Positions 25,461-34,541 of a DNA stretch of 64,000 nt are shown here, piece after piece (the first letter of the stretch is position 1; each line of letters begins with the position of its first letter). The notes under the pieces are model-generated. The model was not told the DNA's origin, did no database searches, and saw nothing but the letters and a program-made list of their open reading frames with translations. This DNA comes from an uncultured Acidobacteriia bacterium (GTDB taxonomy: Bacteria; Acidobacteriota; Terriglobia; Bryobacterales; Bryobacteraceae). Made by a program: the position numbers and the translations under genes. The DNA is taken from positions 1-64,000 of the forward strand of contig CAIYDY010000316.1 of the NCBI GenBank assembly GCA_903925015.1, written 5' to 3'.

Positions 25461-25496
25461 ATCAAATGGCTTCCCGGAAACGGGAGGCCATTTGAT
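25461..25496 (+). terminator. Long hairpin after tRNA-Leu, probable terminator
   Basis: A 16-bp stem (ATCAAATGGCTTCCCG / CGGGAGGCCATTTGAT, one G-U) closed by a GAAA tetraloop, beginning 13 nt after the tRNA. Only a short TCTCTT follows rather than a U-tract, so it may act as a terminator, a processing signal or both. It is nearly symmetrical and could work in both directions. Confidence 0.6.
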
Positions 25497-25837
25497 TCTC
25501 TTAGAGCGAACTGGTGATCGTCTATTCGCAACTGGCTTCCATTTCTGCGTCGTTCGACAGTCTCAAAACTGGGCGATTTGGGAGAAGTCCTTGCATAGGA
25601 CCATTTGACGAGAGGACCCCTGTACTGTTTCATCGCCACAATTCAGAGGCGAGCCGACACTAAGATCCCGCCGTCTTGCGGAGTTGATACCTCCGTAGCC
25701 GAACGTCATGCTAAGGAATTCGCGTGACAGTGTCGGCGACCCTGCCGAAGGCTGCCAGCTTGCCCACAAATGCTGGGCAATTACGGAGCCAGTGGCCCTC
25801 CCTTGCGGTAGCCGCTCGGAAAGTCGCACCGCCCGAC
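25497..25837. other. Gap between tRNA-Leu and the cytochrome gene; no gene seen
   Basis: About 340 bp with no convincing coding frame. A hairpin TTGCCCA-N7-TGGGCAA (25760-25780) lies 57 bp downstream of the cytochrome stop and may mark the 3' end of that minus-strand transcript, though no U-tract follows. Short minus-strand open frames at 25427-25710 have no start context or recognisable domain. Confidence 0.4.
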
Positions 25838-26932
25838 TCAATCCGGATAGTCCGTCTTCGACCGGACCACACGGATCCAATGGTCGGCGAACGCGTGGTG
25901 CGCCTCGGCTGGTTCCACGCGCTGCATGTGGCAGGACGTGCACCGCTCCCTGCCCACTGGACATAGCTTCTTCTTCAGCGACGTGTTCCCATTGTTGTGG
26001 CAGGCGGCGCATTTGGAATCGTAATAGCGGTAATCCTCGACCAGCGCGCCGTGCGGATCGTGGCAGGCGGTGCAGGAGATCCGGGCGTCGTCGAGCGAAA
26101 AGCAGGGGCTGTTGGAGAGCCGGTAGGACGGGAACCGGGCGTTGTTGATTCCCTTGATACCCATCAGCATGACGGACTCCCAGGTGCGGTGGCAAGCCCC
26201 GCAGAACTCGCCGCTCTCCTGCGGTGCCAGCGCCTTCAAGGAACGGATCGTCCCCGCAACCATCTTGCCGGCAGTGGCTGCTGCCACGTGCGCAACGCCG
26301 GGACCATGGCAGGCTTCGCACTGCACCCCACTTTCGAAATGCGCCAACTGGAGCGTGCCGCCGACCCTCGCTCCCGTCGTGTGGCATCCGAAGCAATTTC
26401 GCGGCTCGCTGCCCGACATCACCCGCCCGGCGGCCACCAGCAGACTCGACGGCTTCGCGTTGATCGCCCCGACCGTCAGATCCAAGCCGCCGAGCTTGGC
26501 GTAGTAGCTGACCCGCGATTCGTAGAACTGCCCGTCCACCTGGAAGACATAGGTCTGGCCAGCCTTGCCCTGGCCGAAGGCATAGAGCAGCGGGGTCTCC
26601 AAGGTTTCGCCGCCGCCGATAACTCGGTAGAGCACTTTGTCCCCGACACGCCGGATGTCATAGGAATAAGGGGCGTCGCGGAAGGTAAAGTGCACGCTCC
26701 CTGCAAGAATCTTGCAGTCCGCCACTGGCTCCAAAGCCCGCGACATGCTGCTGCCAACGAATTTGGCCGTCTCTTTAGGGTGGCAGACGGCGCATTGGTA
26801 CGCCCCAGCGAACACCCCGGACGTGTTCCAAAACCCGGCGGCGGTGGGGGTGGTCATCGCGGGCGTGGTCTGGGCCCAAACGGAAAATGCCCCAGCGAGC
26901 AGCAGCACGGATCCCGCAGTCAGCCTTGGCAC
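25838..26932 (-). CDS. Secreted seven-haem cytochrome c-type protein
   Basis: 364 aa with a signal peptide (about 1-20) and seven CXXCH haem-binding motifs, in order CAVCH, CFGCH, CEACH, CGACH, CTACH, CAACH and CTSCH. Motifs 1 and 2 are separated by about 130 residues of beta-rich sequence; motifs 3 to 7 are close together like NrfB/DmsE-type or cytochrome c554-type multihaem proteins. It should be periplasmic and transfer electrons or act as a reductase. No CXXCK active-site motif and no membrane quinol dehydrogenase are nearby, so the partner is unknown. Confidence 0.85.
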   Translation of the reverse strand: MPRLTAGSVLLLAGAFSVWAQTTPAMTTPTAAGFWNTSGVFAGAYQCAVCHPKETAKFVGSSMSRALEPVADCKILAGSVHFTFRDAPYSYDIRRVGDKVLYRVIGGGETLETPLLYAFGQGKAGQTYVFQVDGQFYESRVSYYAKLGGLDLTVGAINAKPSSLLVAAGRVMSGSEPRNCFGCHTTGARVGGTLQLAHFESGVQCEACHGPGVAHVAAATAGKMVAGTIRSLKALAPQESGEFCGACHRTWESVMLMGIKGINNARFPSYRLSNSPCFSLDDARISCTACHDPHGALVEDYRYYDSKCAACHNNGNTSLKKKLCPVGRERCTSCHMQRVEPAEAHHAFADHWIRVVRSKTDYPD

Positions 26933-27101
26933 CCTTCCATCTTATGGCAGACGGGAACGGGAGGTCGTTCCCTGACGGTCGCGGCTCGGAAACGGCGCGA
27001 ACGGGCAAGCGGACAAGAAAATGAAATTTGGCCGCTCGTCCTCGCAACCGAAGGCTGGGGGCAAGCCTGCTATATTGTGCTAATCGCCGAAACGCCTTGC
27101 C

Positions 27102-29888
27102 ATGACTGAGCCGACACAGCAAGATCCAGACGCATTTTCACGGCCCCTTTGGTCCGTACCCATCCAGCACGAACGTCTGGCGGAGTTAACCGCCGATACC
27201 CGGGACAGCCGGAAGGAACTGCCGTTGAAACGCGATATCCGATCCCTTGGAATTCTACTGGGGAAGGTCTTGGTTGAACAATGCGGCCCCGAGCTCTTCG
27301 AAACCGTGGAATCGTTGCGCCGGCAACTGATTGAACACCGCGAGCATGCTGATCGAGGGCAGGGTGACCCGCTGATCGCGAAAGCCAAGGAACTGGTTGC
27401 CTCTCTCGATACCGAAACCGCAAATCGCGTCACAAAGGCGTTCGCCATCTACTTTGAGTTGACCAATCTTGCGGAGACCAATCATCGCAAACGTCGGCGA
27501 CGGGCCGCGCAGTTGCAGGCGGACCAGAAACCTCTACCCGGCACGTTCCACGGAACCCTGTTGCGTTTGAAAGATTGGGGCATCTCCGGGGAAGCAGCGC
27601 TGGAAGCCCTCGGCAGCATATCCGTGGAACCGGTGTTTACGGCCCATCCGACGGAATTCGCGCGCCGTGCCGTACTCACCCGGCGCGCGTTGATTGCGCA
27701 AAACCTGGAGAAGCTCGATGAGTTGCCACTCTCGGACGCAACGGCCGTTCGCTGTCAGGAAGCCATCCTCGCCGAGGTAACGGGCCTCTGGCAGACTGAC
27801 GAGATTCGGCTGAAACGTCCAACGGTGTCCGATGAGATCCGCTTCGGCTTGGAATATTACCAGCTATCCCTCTTTGAGACCGTGCCAAAGGTGTACGACG
27901 AGGTCGTGGAATCCTTCAGACGCGTTTATGGTATCCCCCTCGATTCGTCACGCCTGCCCGTTTGTGTGCGCTTCGGCTCGTGGATCGGCGGGGACAGGGA
28001 CGGCAATCCGTTCGCTACAGCCGCCCGCACCTGCGAGGCGCTAACCCTCGCGCGGCAGACAGTTCTGGATCACTACCTGGCATCCGTGCGCAGCCTGATA
28101 CGCCGTCTACGAGTGTCGGTTCGCCAGATCCCGGCCTCCGCAGCCCTCCAAACGCAACTCGACAGCTACCAGCAGTCCCTACCCGAATCGGCTGAACTGC
28201 AGCGGACTTCCTCAACCGAATGGTACAGGCGTTTCCTTACCTTCCTGCACTTGCGGCTCCGTTTGGCACGTGAAGGCTCGGTTTCACCCGCTGCGTACCA
28301 ATCGCCCGCCGAATTCGGCAGTGATCTGGCGCTGATTCGCGAGAGCCTCATGCAAAATGGAGGCGCGAGGCTGGCGCAGACCCTGATGGACCCGCTCCTG
28401 CTGCAATTCCGGCATTTCGGTTTCAAGCTCTATGTGCTCGATGTCCGCCAGCACCGGAACGTGCACGAGGGCGTCTTGGCTGAGATCCGGGAGAAGAGCT
28501 CGGGGAATACGGACGCGCTGGCGGGCAGTTTGACCGACGCGTCGCGCGAACTGTTCGACACCATGCGCACCATTGCGCAAGAGAAGTCACTGCGCGGCGG
28601 CGACGTGATTCGCTGCCACATCATCAGCGGAACCGAAAGCGATGACGACATTCTGAACGTGGTTCGTATCGCCGCTTTGGCGGGGGTGCGTGTCGCGGGA
28701 TACGGCGATGACCCAGGCTTGATGCCGGTGCCGCTGTTCGAATCCATTGACGCACTCCGGCGCGCTCCCGAGATCATGCGCAAGGTCTGGTCCCATCCGG
28801 AGTATGCCAAACTCCTCGAATCCTGGAACGGCTGGCAGGAAGTGATGCTGGGCTACTCGGATTCCAACAAAGACGGAGGCATGCTCACCAGCACTTGGGA
28901 GTTGTACAAGGCCCACCACTCCTTGCACGAGGCCGCACGGGAGTATGGCCTGAAGCTGAGGGTGTTCCATGGACGCGGTGGAACCGTGGGACGCGGCGGA
29001 GGTCCCACGCACCGCGCCATTCTGGCGCAACCGCCGGGGGACTTCTCCGGTGCCATCCGCATTACCGAGCAAGGGGAAGTCCTGAATTGGAAGTATTCAG
29101 ACCCTGTGCTTGCCGAGTGGAACCTAGAAGTGATGATCGCGGCAAGCCTGGAAGCGTTGGTGCGGCCAAGTTCGGAAGCGGCTCCTGCGGCAGCCGAGGT
29201 GCTTCAATGCATGGATGCCATGTCCGCCGAGGCGTTTGCCTTTTACCGCCGGAGTATCGCCGAAGACCCCGAAGTTTTGCGCTACTTTGAAGAGGCGACG
29301 CCGGTGAATGAGCTGGAACACGCGCACATCGGCTCACGGCCCAGCCGACGCGCAGGTAGCCGCAAGGTGGAAGACCTCAGGGCCATCCCGTGGGTTTTTG
29401 GCTGGATGCAAAGCCGCCACGCGGTTCCGGCTTGGTTCGGCGTCGGTTATGCGGTCGAAAGCTTCATGAATCGTGGCACCGCCGAAGTGGAACTTCTGCA
29501 GGGAATGCTGAAGCAGTTCCCGCTGTTTGCCGACATGTTGAGCAACGTGGAACTGGCCATGGCCAAGGCCGACATGTCGATTGCCGAACTGTATTCGGGG
29601 CTGGTTGGCGACGAGCAGATCCGCACGCGGGTTTACGGCATGCTGTTGAGCGAATTTGAGCGCACCAAACGGGTGATCTTCTCGCTCAAGGGCACGTCAA
29701 CGCTGCTGCAACGCAGTCCTGTTCTGGCCCGCTCCATTCAGTTGCGGAATCCGTACGTGGATCCGCTAAGCCTGATTCAGGTCGAACTCCTGCGCCGAAA
29801 GCGGGCAGGCGGTGTTGACGATAGGATCGACAGGGCGATTGCGTCGACGATGAACGGCATCGCTGCGGGGCTTCATAATACGGGATAA
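27102..29888 (+). CDS. ppc: Phosphoenolpyruvate carboxylase
   Basis: 928 aa, full length. Makes oxaloacetate from PEP and HCO3-, the main anaplerotic reaction. Catalytic landmarks: VFTAHPTE with His182, the GYSDSNKDGG block (about 585), and the mobile loop FHGRGGTVGRGGGPTHRA (about 625-642). The C-terminus ends HNTG where the family nearly always ends QNTG, a change in a residue set next to the active and aspartate-inhibitor site. A TATATT box (27071-27076) lies 25 nt before the ATG. Its 3' end overlaps the convergent LysR gene by 16 bp. The dab genes just beyond could supply its bicarbonate. Confidence 0.95.
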   Translation: MTEPTQQDPDAFSRPLWSVPIQHERLAELTADTRDSRKELPLKRDIRSLGILLGKVLVEQCGPELFETVESLRRQLIEHREHADRGQGDPLIAKAKELVASLDTETANRVTKAFAIYFELTNLAETNHRKRRRRAAQLQADQKPLPGTFHGTLLRLKDWGISGEAALEALGSISVEPVFTAHPTEFARRAVLTRRALIAQNLEKLDELPLSDATAVRCQEAILAEVTGLWQTDEIRLKRPTVSDEIRFGLEYYQLSLFETVPKVYDEVVESFRRVYGIPLDSSRLPVCVRFGSWIGGDRDGNPFATAARTCEALTLARQTVLDHYLASVRSLIRRLRVSVRQIPASAALQTQLDSYQQSLPESAELQRTSSTEWYRRFLTFLHLRLRLAREGSVSPAAYQSPAEFGSDLALIRESLMQNGGARLAQTLMDPLLLQFRHFGFKLYVLDVRQHRNVHEGVLAEIREKSSGNTDALAGSLTDASRELFDTMRTIAQEKSLRGGDVIRCHIISGTESDDDILNVVRIAALAGVRVAGYGDDPGLMPVPLFESIDALRRAPEIMRKVWSHPEYAKLLESWNGWQEVMLGYSDSNKDGGMLTSTWELYKAHHSLHEAAREYGLKLRVFHGRGGTVGRGGGPTHRAILAQPPGDFSGAIRITEQGEVLNWKYSDPVLAEWNLEVMIAASLEALVRPSSEAAPAAAEVLQCMDAMSAEAFAFYRRSIAEDPEVLRYFEEATPVNELEHAHIGSRPSRRAGSRKVEDLRAIPWVFGWMQSRHAVPAWFGVGYAVESFMNRGTAEVELLQGMLKQFPLFADMLSNVELAMAKADMSIAELYSGLVGDEQIRTRVYGMLLSEFERTKRVIFSLKGTSTLLQRSPVLARSIQLRNPYVDPLSLIQVELLRRKRAGGVDDRIDRAIASTMNGIAAGLHNTG

Positions 29889-30802
29889 CCGCCCGAGCTA
29901 GGCTCGTCGGCGTTGCCGGTCGCGTGCTCGATCAGCGTCTTAACCAGCGGATTGGGAAACGTACGGCTCGGTGTGATCGCATAGAAACGTTCCTTGACCG
30001 ACGAAAATCGGTACCGTTCAACCAGCACGCCCGAACTCAATTCATCCTGTACCACGACTTTGGGCACCAGCGCGACGACGTTCAAGCGCAAGGCAAGGAC
30101 ACGCAGCATGGCCATGTCGTCGACTTCGGCCGCGATGATCGGCCGTAGACCCGCCTGGTCCATGATCAAGTCGAATGACGCCCGGACCTCGCTTTCGAGG
30201 CTGGGCAGGAGCACCGGAGTAGTCCGCAAGTCATCCGGGAACCGGAATGTTTGGCCAGCGGCGGGCCGGCCAACCAGGCTGAGGTCCTGCTCGGCCAACA
30301 GATGGCTGTGGTGTCCCGTATCGGCATCGCGGCGCAATGCCTGGTTGGCGAGGACAACGTCCACTTCGTGGTTTCGAAGCTGTCCGATGAGGTCGCGCAC
30401 CGTGCCGGAGCGCAGGACAAGTTGGACGTCGTCGCTGCTGCCGAGAGGCTTGAGAAATTCCCACTGGAAGTTGCGCGAAAGGGTGGCAACGGTTCCCACA
30501 CGCAGCACCTGGCGGGCAACCGGTGATTGGTGGCGGAGGGTATCCACAAGTTCATCGCCCGTTCGAAAGATGGTATCTGCGTAGCGAAGCGCCATCTGTC
30601 CGGCTTCGGTCAATTGGAGTTTGCGGTTCTGGCGTACAAACAGGGGATAGCCGAGACTTTCCTCCAGATGCCGGAGCTGGACGCTCAGAGCGGACTGTGC
30701 AATATTGAGTCGGGCCGCAGCTTTGGTCAATCCGCCTTCGTGGGCGATCGCGCGGAAATAGCGCAGGTGGTTGTAGTTGAGGATTGCGTCTCTCGGCAAC
30801 AT
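29873..30802 (-). CDS. LysR-family transcriptional regulator, divergent from dabB
   Basis: 309 aa. N-terminal winged HTH (NYNHLRYFRAIAHEGGLTKA, then AQSALSVQLRHLEESLGYPL) and a periplasmic-binding-like effector domain from about 95. The sequence style (LNYNHL, FLKPLG) is like NhaR rather than CysB or CbbR. It is divergent from dabB across a 74-bp gap that holds a perfect 8-bp inverted repeat, so it most likely controls the dab operon and itself. Effector unknown; an ion, bicarbonate-related or sulfur signal are candidates. Confidence 0.9.
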   Translation of the reverse strand: MLPRDAILNYNHLRYFRAIAHEGGLTKAAARLNIAQSALSVQLRHLEESLGYPLFVRQNRKLQLTEAGQMALRYADTIFRTGDELVDTLRHQSPVARQVLRVGTVATLSRNFQWEFLKPLGSSDDVQLVLRSGTVRDLIGQLRNHEVDVVLANQALRRDADTGHHSHLLAEQDLSLVGRPAAGQTFRFPDDLRTTPVLLPSLESEVRASFDLIMDQAGLRPIIAAEVDDMAMLRVLALRLNVVALVPKVVVQDELSSGVLVERYRFSSVKERFYAITPSRTFPNPLVKTLIEHATGNADEPSSGGYPVL

Positions 30803-30807
30803 CTCTT

Positions 30808-30839
30808 AAATAGAACGATATCATATAAATCTTCTATTT
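30808..30839. promoter_or_regulatory. LysR-type operator in the lysR-dabB gap
   Basis: AAATAGAA-N16-TTCTATTT, a perfect 8-bp inverted repeat in an AT-rich island containing T-N11-A patterns. It lies 5 bp upstream of the regulator ATG and immediately upstream of the dabB promoter, the usual geometry for a LysR activator and autorepressor. Confidence 0.6.
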
Positions 30840-30861
30840 GTGGAAAGAGTCTCAAGGCCGC

Positions 30862-30867
30862 TAATCT
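30862..30867 (+). promoter_or_regulatory. -10 box of the dab operon
   Basis: TAATCT, 9 nt before the dabB ATG. There is no good -35 at 17 bp (TGTGGA), consistent with an activator-dependent promoter served by the LysR site just upstream. GGAAG before the ATG may act as a weak ribosome binding site. Confidence 0.4.
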
Positions 30868-30876
30868 AACGGAAGA

Positions 30877-32283
30877 ATGCAAATCACAGGTACAAAGCAA
30901 AACCGGGCTGCAGCGGCGGGCGAGATCTATCCGCTCCTTTGTTTCGGCGGCGCACTGGCGGCGTTGCCGTTTTGCGACCGGTTGACGGGGGTGCTGCTGA
31001 TTCTCAGCACTTTTCTATTCGCCGTGATTTGCCGGTACTCCCGGCGGTACCTTGACGGCGACCCGGGCCAGCCACGATTCTACTTCTGGATCTGCACAAC
31101 GGGGAGCTGCGTACTGGTCTTGATCGTGGCGCAGAACCTTCTACTATTCGCGTTCGCGTGGCTGGCGACGAGTCTGAGCCTCCACCAACTGCTGCAGTTT
31201 TATCCGGAACGGCCTGGCGCGCTTCTGGCGGCACGCAAGAAGTTTCTGATCAGCCGGTTGGGCGATTGCGCGCTGGTTGGGGCATTGTTTCTAACGTACC
31301 AGGTATTTGGCACCTGGGACTTCGGCGAAATGTTTGCGATGGCGCAGTCGATGCGTGCGGGGGAACAGATTTCTACATCCGTAAATCTGGCAGCCTGCCT
31401 ACTGGTCTTTGCGGCAATGCTGAAATCCGCCCAATTTCCCTTCCACAGCTGGCTGCCGGACACGATGGAGACCCCGACGCCGGTTTCGGCGCTGATGCAC
31501 GCGGGGATTATCAACGCCGGGGGAATCTTGGTAATCCGTCTAAGTCCAATTATTTCAATGTCTCCGACGGCGATGACGGCGCTCGCGGCAGTGGGCGCTT
31601 TCACCGCTCTATTCGGATCCGTGGTGGCGCTCACACAGGCCAGCGTGAAGAGATGCCTCGCGTTTTCGACCGTTGCTCAGATGGGTTTCATGATGCTGGA
31701 GTGCGGATTGGGCGCATTCCATCTGGCGTTGCTGCATCTGGCGGCGCACTCGCTGTACAAAGCCTACGCGTTTCTTTCCTCCGGCAGCGCGGTTTCAGTG
31801 AAGCCCAAGAAAACGCAACCACGGGAAACGGAACAGGCGACAGGGGTGGCCGCGCTGGTTGCCGGTCTGGTACCGGCGGCGACGGCATGGGCGACGGGTT
31901 CGCGATACTTCGACCAGCCCGTGCTGGCTGGGATATTCTTCATCGGCATTGCCCAACTGTTGTGGGGAGCGAAGCGGGGGTGGCACGTGGTCACGGGAGT
32001 CATGGCAGGGGCTTGCCTCACGGCGGTGTACCTGGGACTGGAGAGAGCGGCTTCGACTGTGGTGAAGCCGGTCCAGATCCCGGACAACCCACTATTGTCC
32101 GGCACGATCCTAAGCCTCTTTCTGCTGACAGCACTGCTCCAGAGCCAGTTGCCGCGCATCCGGAGGACCGTCGTGGTGAGTACTTTCTACATCCACGCCC
32201 GGAATGGGTTTTACTTCAATACGCTGGCGAACCGCCTGACGATGGCGCTGTGGCCGGTGCAATTCAACGAGGGGAGTCGATAA
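30877..32283 (+). CDS. dabB: DabB-like membrane subunit of inorganic-carbon uptake complex
   Basis: 468 aa, about 13 transmembrane helices, a NuoL/MrpA-type proton-channel protein. The family core is visible as KSAQFPFHSWLPDTMETPTP followed by VSALMHAGIINAGGIL and FGSVVALTQASVKRCLAFST. NuoL itself is longer and would be flanked by other nuo genes; here the partner is a DUF2309 (DabA) protein, which defines the DAB pair. DAB complexes are thought to convert CO2 to HCO3- vectorially using the cation gradient. The stop overlaps the dabA ATG as TAATG. Confidence 0.88.
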   Translation: MQITGTKQNRAAAAGEIYPLLCFGGALAALPFCDRLTGVLLILSTFLFAVICRYSRRYLDGDPGQPRFYFWICTTGSCVLVLIVAQNLLLFAFAWLATSLSLHQLLQFYPERPGALLAARKKFLISRLGDCALVGALFLTYQVFGTWDFGEMFAMAQSMRAGEQISTSVNLAACLLVFAAMLKSAQFPFHSWLPDTMETPTPVSALMHAGIINAGGILVIRLSPIISMSPTAMTALAAVGAFTALFGSVVALTQASVKRCLAFSTVAQMGFMMLECGLGAFHLALLHLAAHSLYKAYAFLSSGSAVSVKPKKTQPRETEQATGVAALVAGLVPAATAWATGSRYFDQPVLAGIFFIGIAQLLWGAKRGWHVVTGVMAGACLTAVYLGLERAASTVVKPVQIPDNPLLSGTILSLFLLTALLQSQLPRIRRTVVVSTFYIHARNGFYFNTLANRLTMALWPVQFNEGSR

Positions 32284-34541
32284 TGCCGGTACAGTCTTTG
32301 CCGTCTATTGAAACCACAATTCCGACCAGCGTGATAGACGCTGCCTGCGGTCGGATCCCGCCACTGTGGCCGTTACAGAATTTTGTAGCGGTGAATCCAT
32401 TCCTCGGCTTGACGGGAAGGAGCTTCCCAGATGCCGCAAGACTGGTCGATGCGGTGGGACACGGCCCGATGCTGATGACTGCGGACTACTACCGGGAGCA
32501 ATTCCGTACAGGGGCCATCAGCACGGAGCAGATTGCGGCCGCATTTACGGATTACACCGGCCTCCCACACCCCGAGGACGCGGCAAAGTGGCTGGATTCG
32601 GAACTGGGCCGCCCTGAGGAGTCGATGCGGATCCTGACGGTGGCGGAATGGATCGACCATACGACGAGAACCCAGTGGGCAGGGTTCGTGACGGATGAAA
32701 TCTCGAAGTGGCTCTCGTCCTACTTTGACTGTGGCCAGAGCCGGTGGGAGATTCCGTGGAGAGACGAATCCCCATATGGGGCGTGGAGGCGGGCAGCTTC
32801 CATCGACTTGAACCCGGAGGCGTTTGGTCTGCGGGGTTTCCGGTCGCTGGTTCGGGCGCTGCCGGAATCGGAGTCCGCCGCGATCCAGCACCTGCTCTTT
32901 CTGCTGGGCGTCAAAGGCTCGGAAGTGGAGGATTTCCTACACCGCCAGTTGATGAGCGTCTTCGGTTGGAGTGCATGGTCGGCCTACCAGGATCGGCAAG
33001 CGCCGGGACAAACCCTGACCCGACAGGTGCTGGCGATCCGGTTGGCCTATGATGCGGCCCTGCTCGGAGTCGTGGAAGGCTACGATGCACAGCACAGAAT
33101 CAGCGCGCCGTCCTCATTCACGACCGCACGGTATGTGGCTCAACTGGCTGCGGAAGGCACATTCCGGTCAACACTCGCGACGAAGATTGCCACCGCACCA
33201 GTCGGAAAGCCTGGGACGTCGAGAAAATGCCTGCAAGCCGTCTTCTGCATCGACGTCCGGTCCGAGGGATACCGGAGGGCACTGGAAGCGCAGGCCGAGG
33301 GGATTGAAACCATAGGATTTGCAGGTTTCTTTGGCATGGCGCTGGAGTTCCAAGGTTCGGCCCTTTGCCCAGTGCTGCTCTCTCCCGGGTACGAAGTGAA
33401 GAGCGGGACGACGCAGGATGGCAAGGGCTGGATGTCCGGCATCTGGGCCGGGGCATGGGAAAAGCTGCGGGGTTCCGCCTCCGCCTGCTTCCCCGCCGTG
33501 GAAACTGGTGGGCTCTGGTACGGGGCGGCGATTGTGAAACGGCTCCTCGGGTTGGCGGACACGACTGTCGACACCCAAAACCTGGAGTGGCAGATTCCGC
33601 TGGAGTCGCGGGTCCGTCTGGTGGCCGATGCGCTGCGGAACATGAGCGTCAGCGTGCGGGATCTCGCCCCGATTGTTCTGATCTGCGGCCATGGGAGCAG
33701 GACGGACAACAATCCGTACGGGTCGAGCCTCGATTGCGGTGCCTGCGGCGGACACAAGGGCGACGTGAATGCACGGTTCGCCGCAGCGCTGATGAACGAC
33801 CCCGAGGTTCGGGAAGAACTGAAGGGTAGGGGGATTGTGATTCCGCCGGACACAGTCTTCGTTGCGGGGCTGCATGTGACCACTACGAACGAGGTCGTAC
33901 TCTATGACACAGAGTTGCTGACGCCCGCGCAGTCCGAACAGCTGCAAGCCTGGCTGCGCCACGCATCGAAGTCGCTGGGCAGCGACGGGGTGAAGCGCAG
34001 CCGCGACTGGTCCGAGGTGCGGCCGGAATGGGGACTGGCGGGCAACGCGGCATTTATCGCCGCTCCACGATCCCGCACGCGCGCACTGGATCTGGGAGGA
34101 CGCGCGTTCCTGCATGACTACGACTCCACGGCGGATACCGATGGCTCCGTCCTGAACCTGATACTAGCCGCTCCAGTAGTGGTGGCCAGTTGGATCAATC
34201 TGCAGTACTACGGGTCTACGGTCAATAACGGATTGTTCGGCAGCGGCAACAAGGTGCTCCACAACGTGGTGGGGACCTTCGGAGTCTGGGAGGGAAACGC
34301 AGGTGACCTGAGGACCGGGCTGCCGATGCAGTCCCTGCATGACGGCCGGAAGTGGGTGCACGAGCCGCTGCGGCTCCAAGTCTTTGTCGAAGCGCCGAGG
34401 GCAAGTATTGATGCAGTGCTTGAAGCTCATCCTGAGGTGAGGGAGTTGGTCGAAAACGATTGGATACATCTGATTGCGATGGACGGGGATGCCTTTTCCG
34501 AGCGCAAGCCAGCAGGCGTGTGGCGAAGGATGGGCGTATGA
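32283..34541 (+). CDS. dabA: DabA (DUF2309), carbonic-anhydrase-like subunit
   Basis: 752 aa from the ATG at 32283, which overlaps the dabB stop. The beta-carbonic-anhydrase-like zinc site of DabA is intact: Cys322 and Asp324 in AVFCIDVRSEG, His470 in LICGHGS and Cys485 in LDCGACGG, with the same 15-residue gap between the last two as in the Halothiobacillus protein. With DabB it forms an energised one-way CO2-hydrating complex. In a presumably heterotrophic organism the product would feed carboxylases such as the nearby PEP carboxylase. A long upstream in-frame extension (to 31158) lies inside dabB and is not coding. Confidence 0.92.
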   Translation: MPVQSLPSIETTIPTSVIDAACGRIPPLWPLQNFVAVNPFLGLTGRSFPDAARLVDAVGHGPMLMTADYYREQFRTGAISTEQIAAAFTDYTGLPHPEDAAKWLDSELGRPEESMRILTVAEWIDHTTRTQWAGFVTDEISKWLSSYFDCGQSRWEIPWRDESPYGAWRRAASIDLNPEAFGLRGFRSLVRALPESESAAIQHLLFLLGVKGSEVEDFLHRQLMSVFGWSAWSAYQDRQAPGQTLTRQVLAIRLAYDAALLGVVEGYDAQHRISAPSSFTTARYVAQLAAEGTFRSTLATKIATAPVGKPGTSRKCLQAVFCIDVRSEGYRRALEAQAEGIETIGFAGFFGMALEFQGSALCPVLLSPGYEVKSGTTQDGKGWMSGIWAGAWEKLRGSASACFPAVETGGLWYGAAIVKRLLGLADTTVDTQNLEWQIPLESRVRLVADALRNMSVSVRDLAPIVLICGHGSRTDNNPYGSSLDCGACGGHKGDVNARFAAALMNDPEVREELKGRGIVIPPDTVFVAGLHVTTTNEVVLYDTELLTPAQSEQLQAWLRHASKSLGSDGVKRSRDWSEVRPEWGLAGNAAFIAAPRSRTRALDLGGRAFLHDYDSTADTDGSVLNLILAAPVVVASWINLQYYGSTVNNGLFGSGNKVLHNVVGTFGVWEGNAGDLRTGLPMQSLHDGRKWVHEPLRLQVFVEAPRASIDAVLEAHPEVRELVENDWIHLIAMDGDAFSERKPAGVWRRMGV

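Noticed and set aside
25563-26396. 277-residue minus-strand open frame across the tRNA-cytochrome gap
   Set aside because: It overlaps the cytochrome in another frame; the stretch outside it has no ribosome binding site or recognisable domain.
31158-32282. Long upstream extension of dabA in the same frame
   Set aside because: It lies wholly inside dabB in another frame and shows shadow composition; the DabA sequence starts cleanly at 32283 in a stop-start overlap.
30877-32283. dabB considered as nuoL or mrpA
   Set aside because: Too short and without other nuo or mrp genes; the DUF2309 partner defines a DAB pair.
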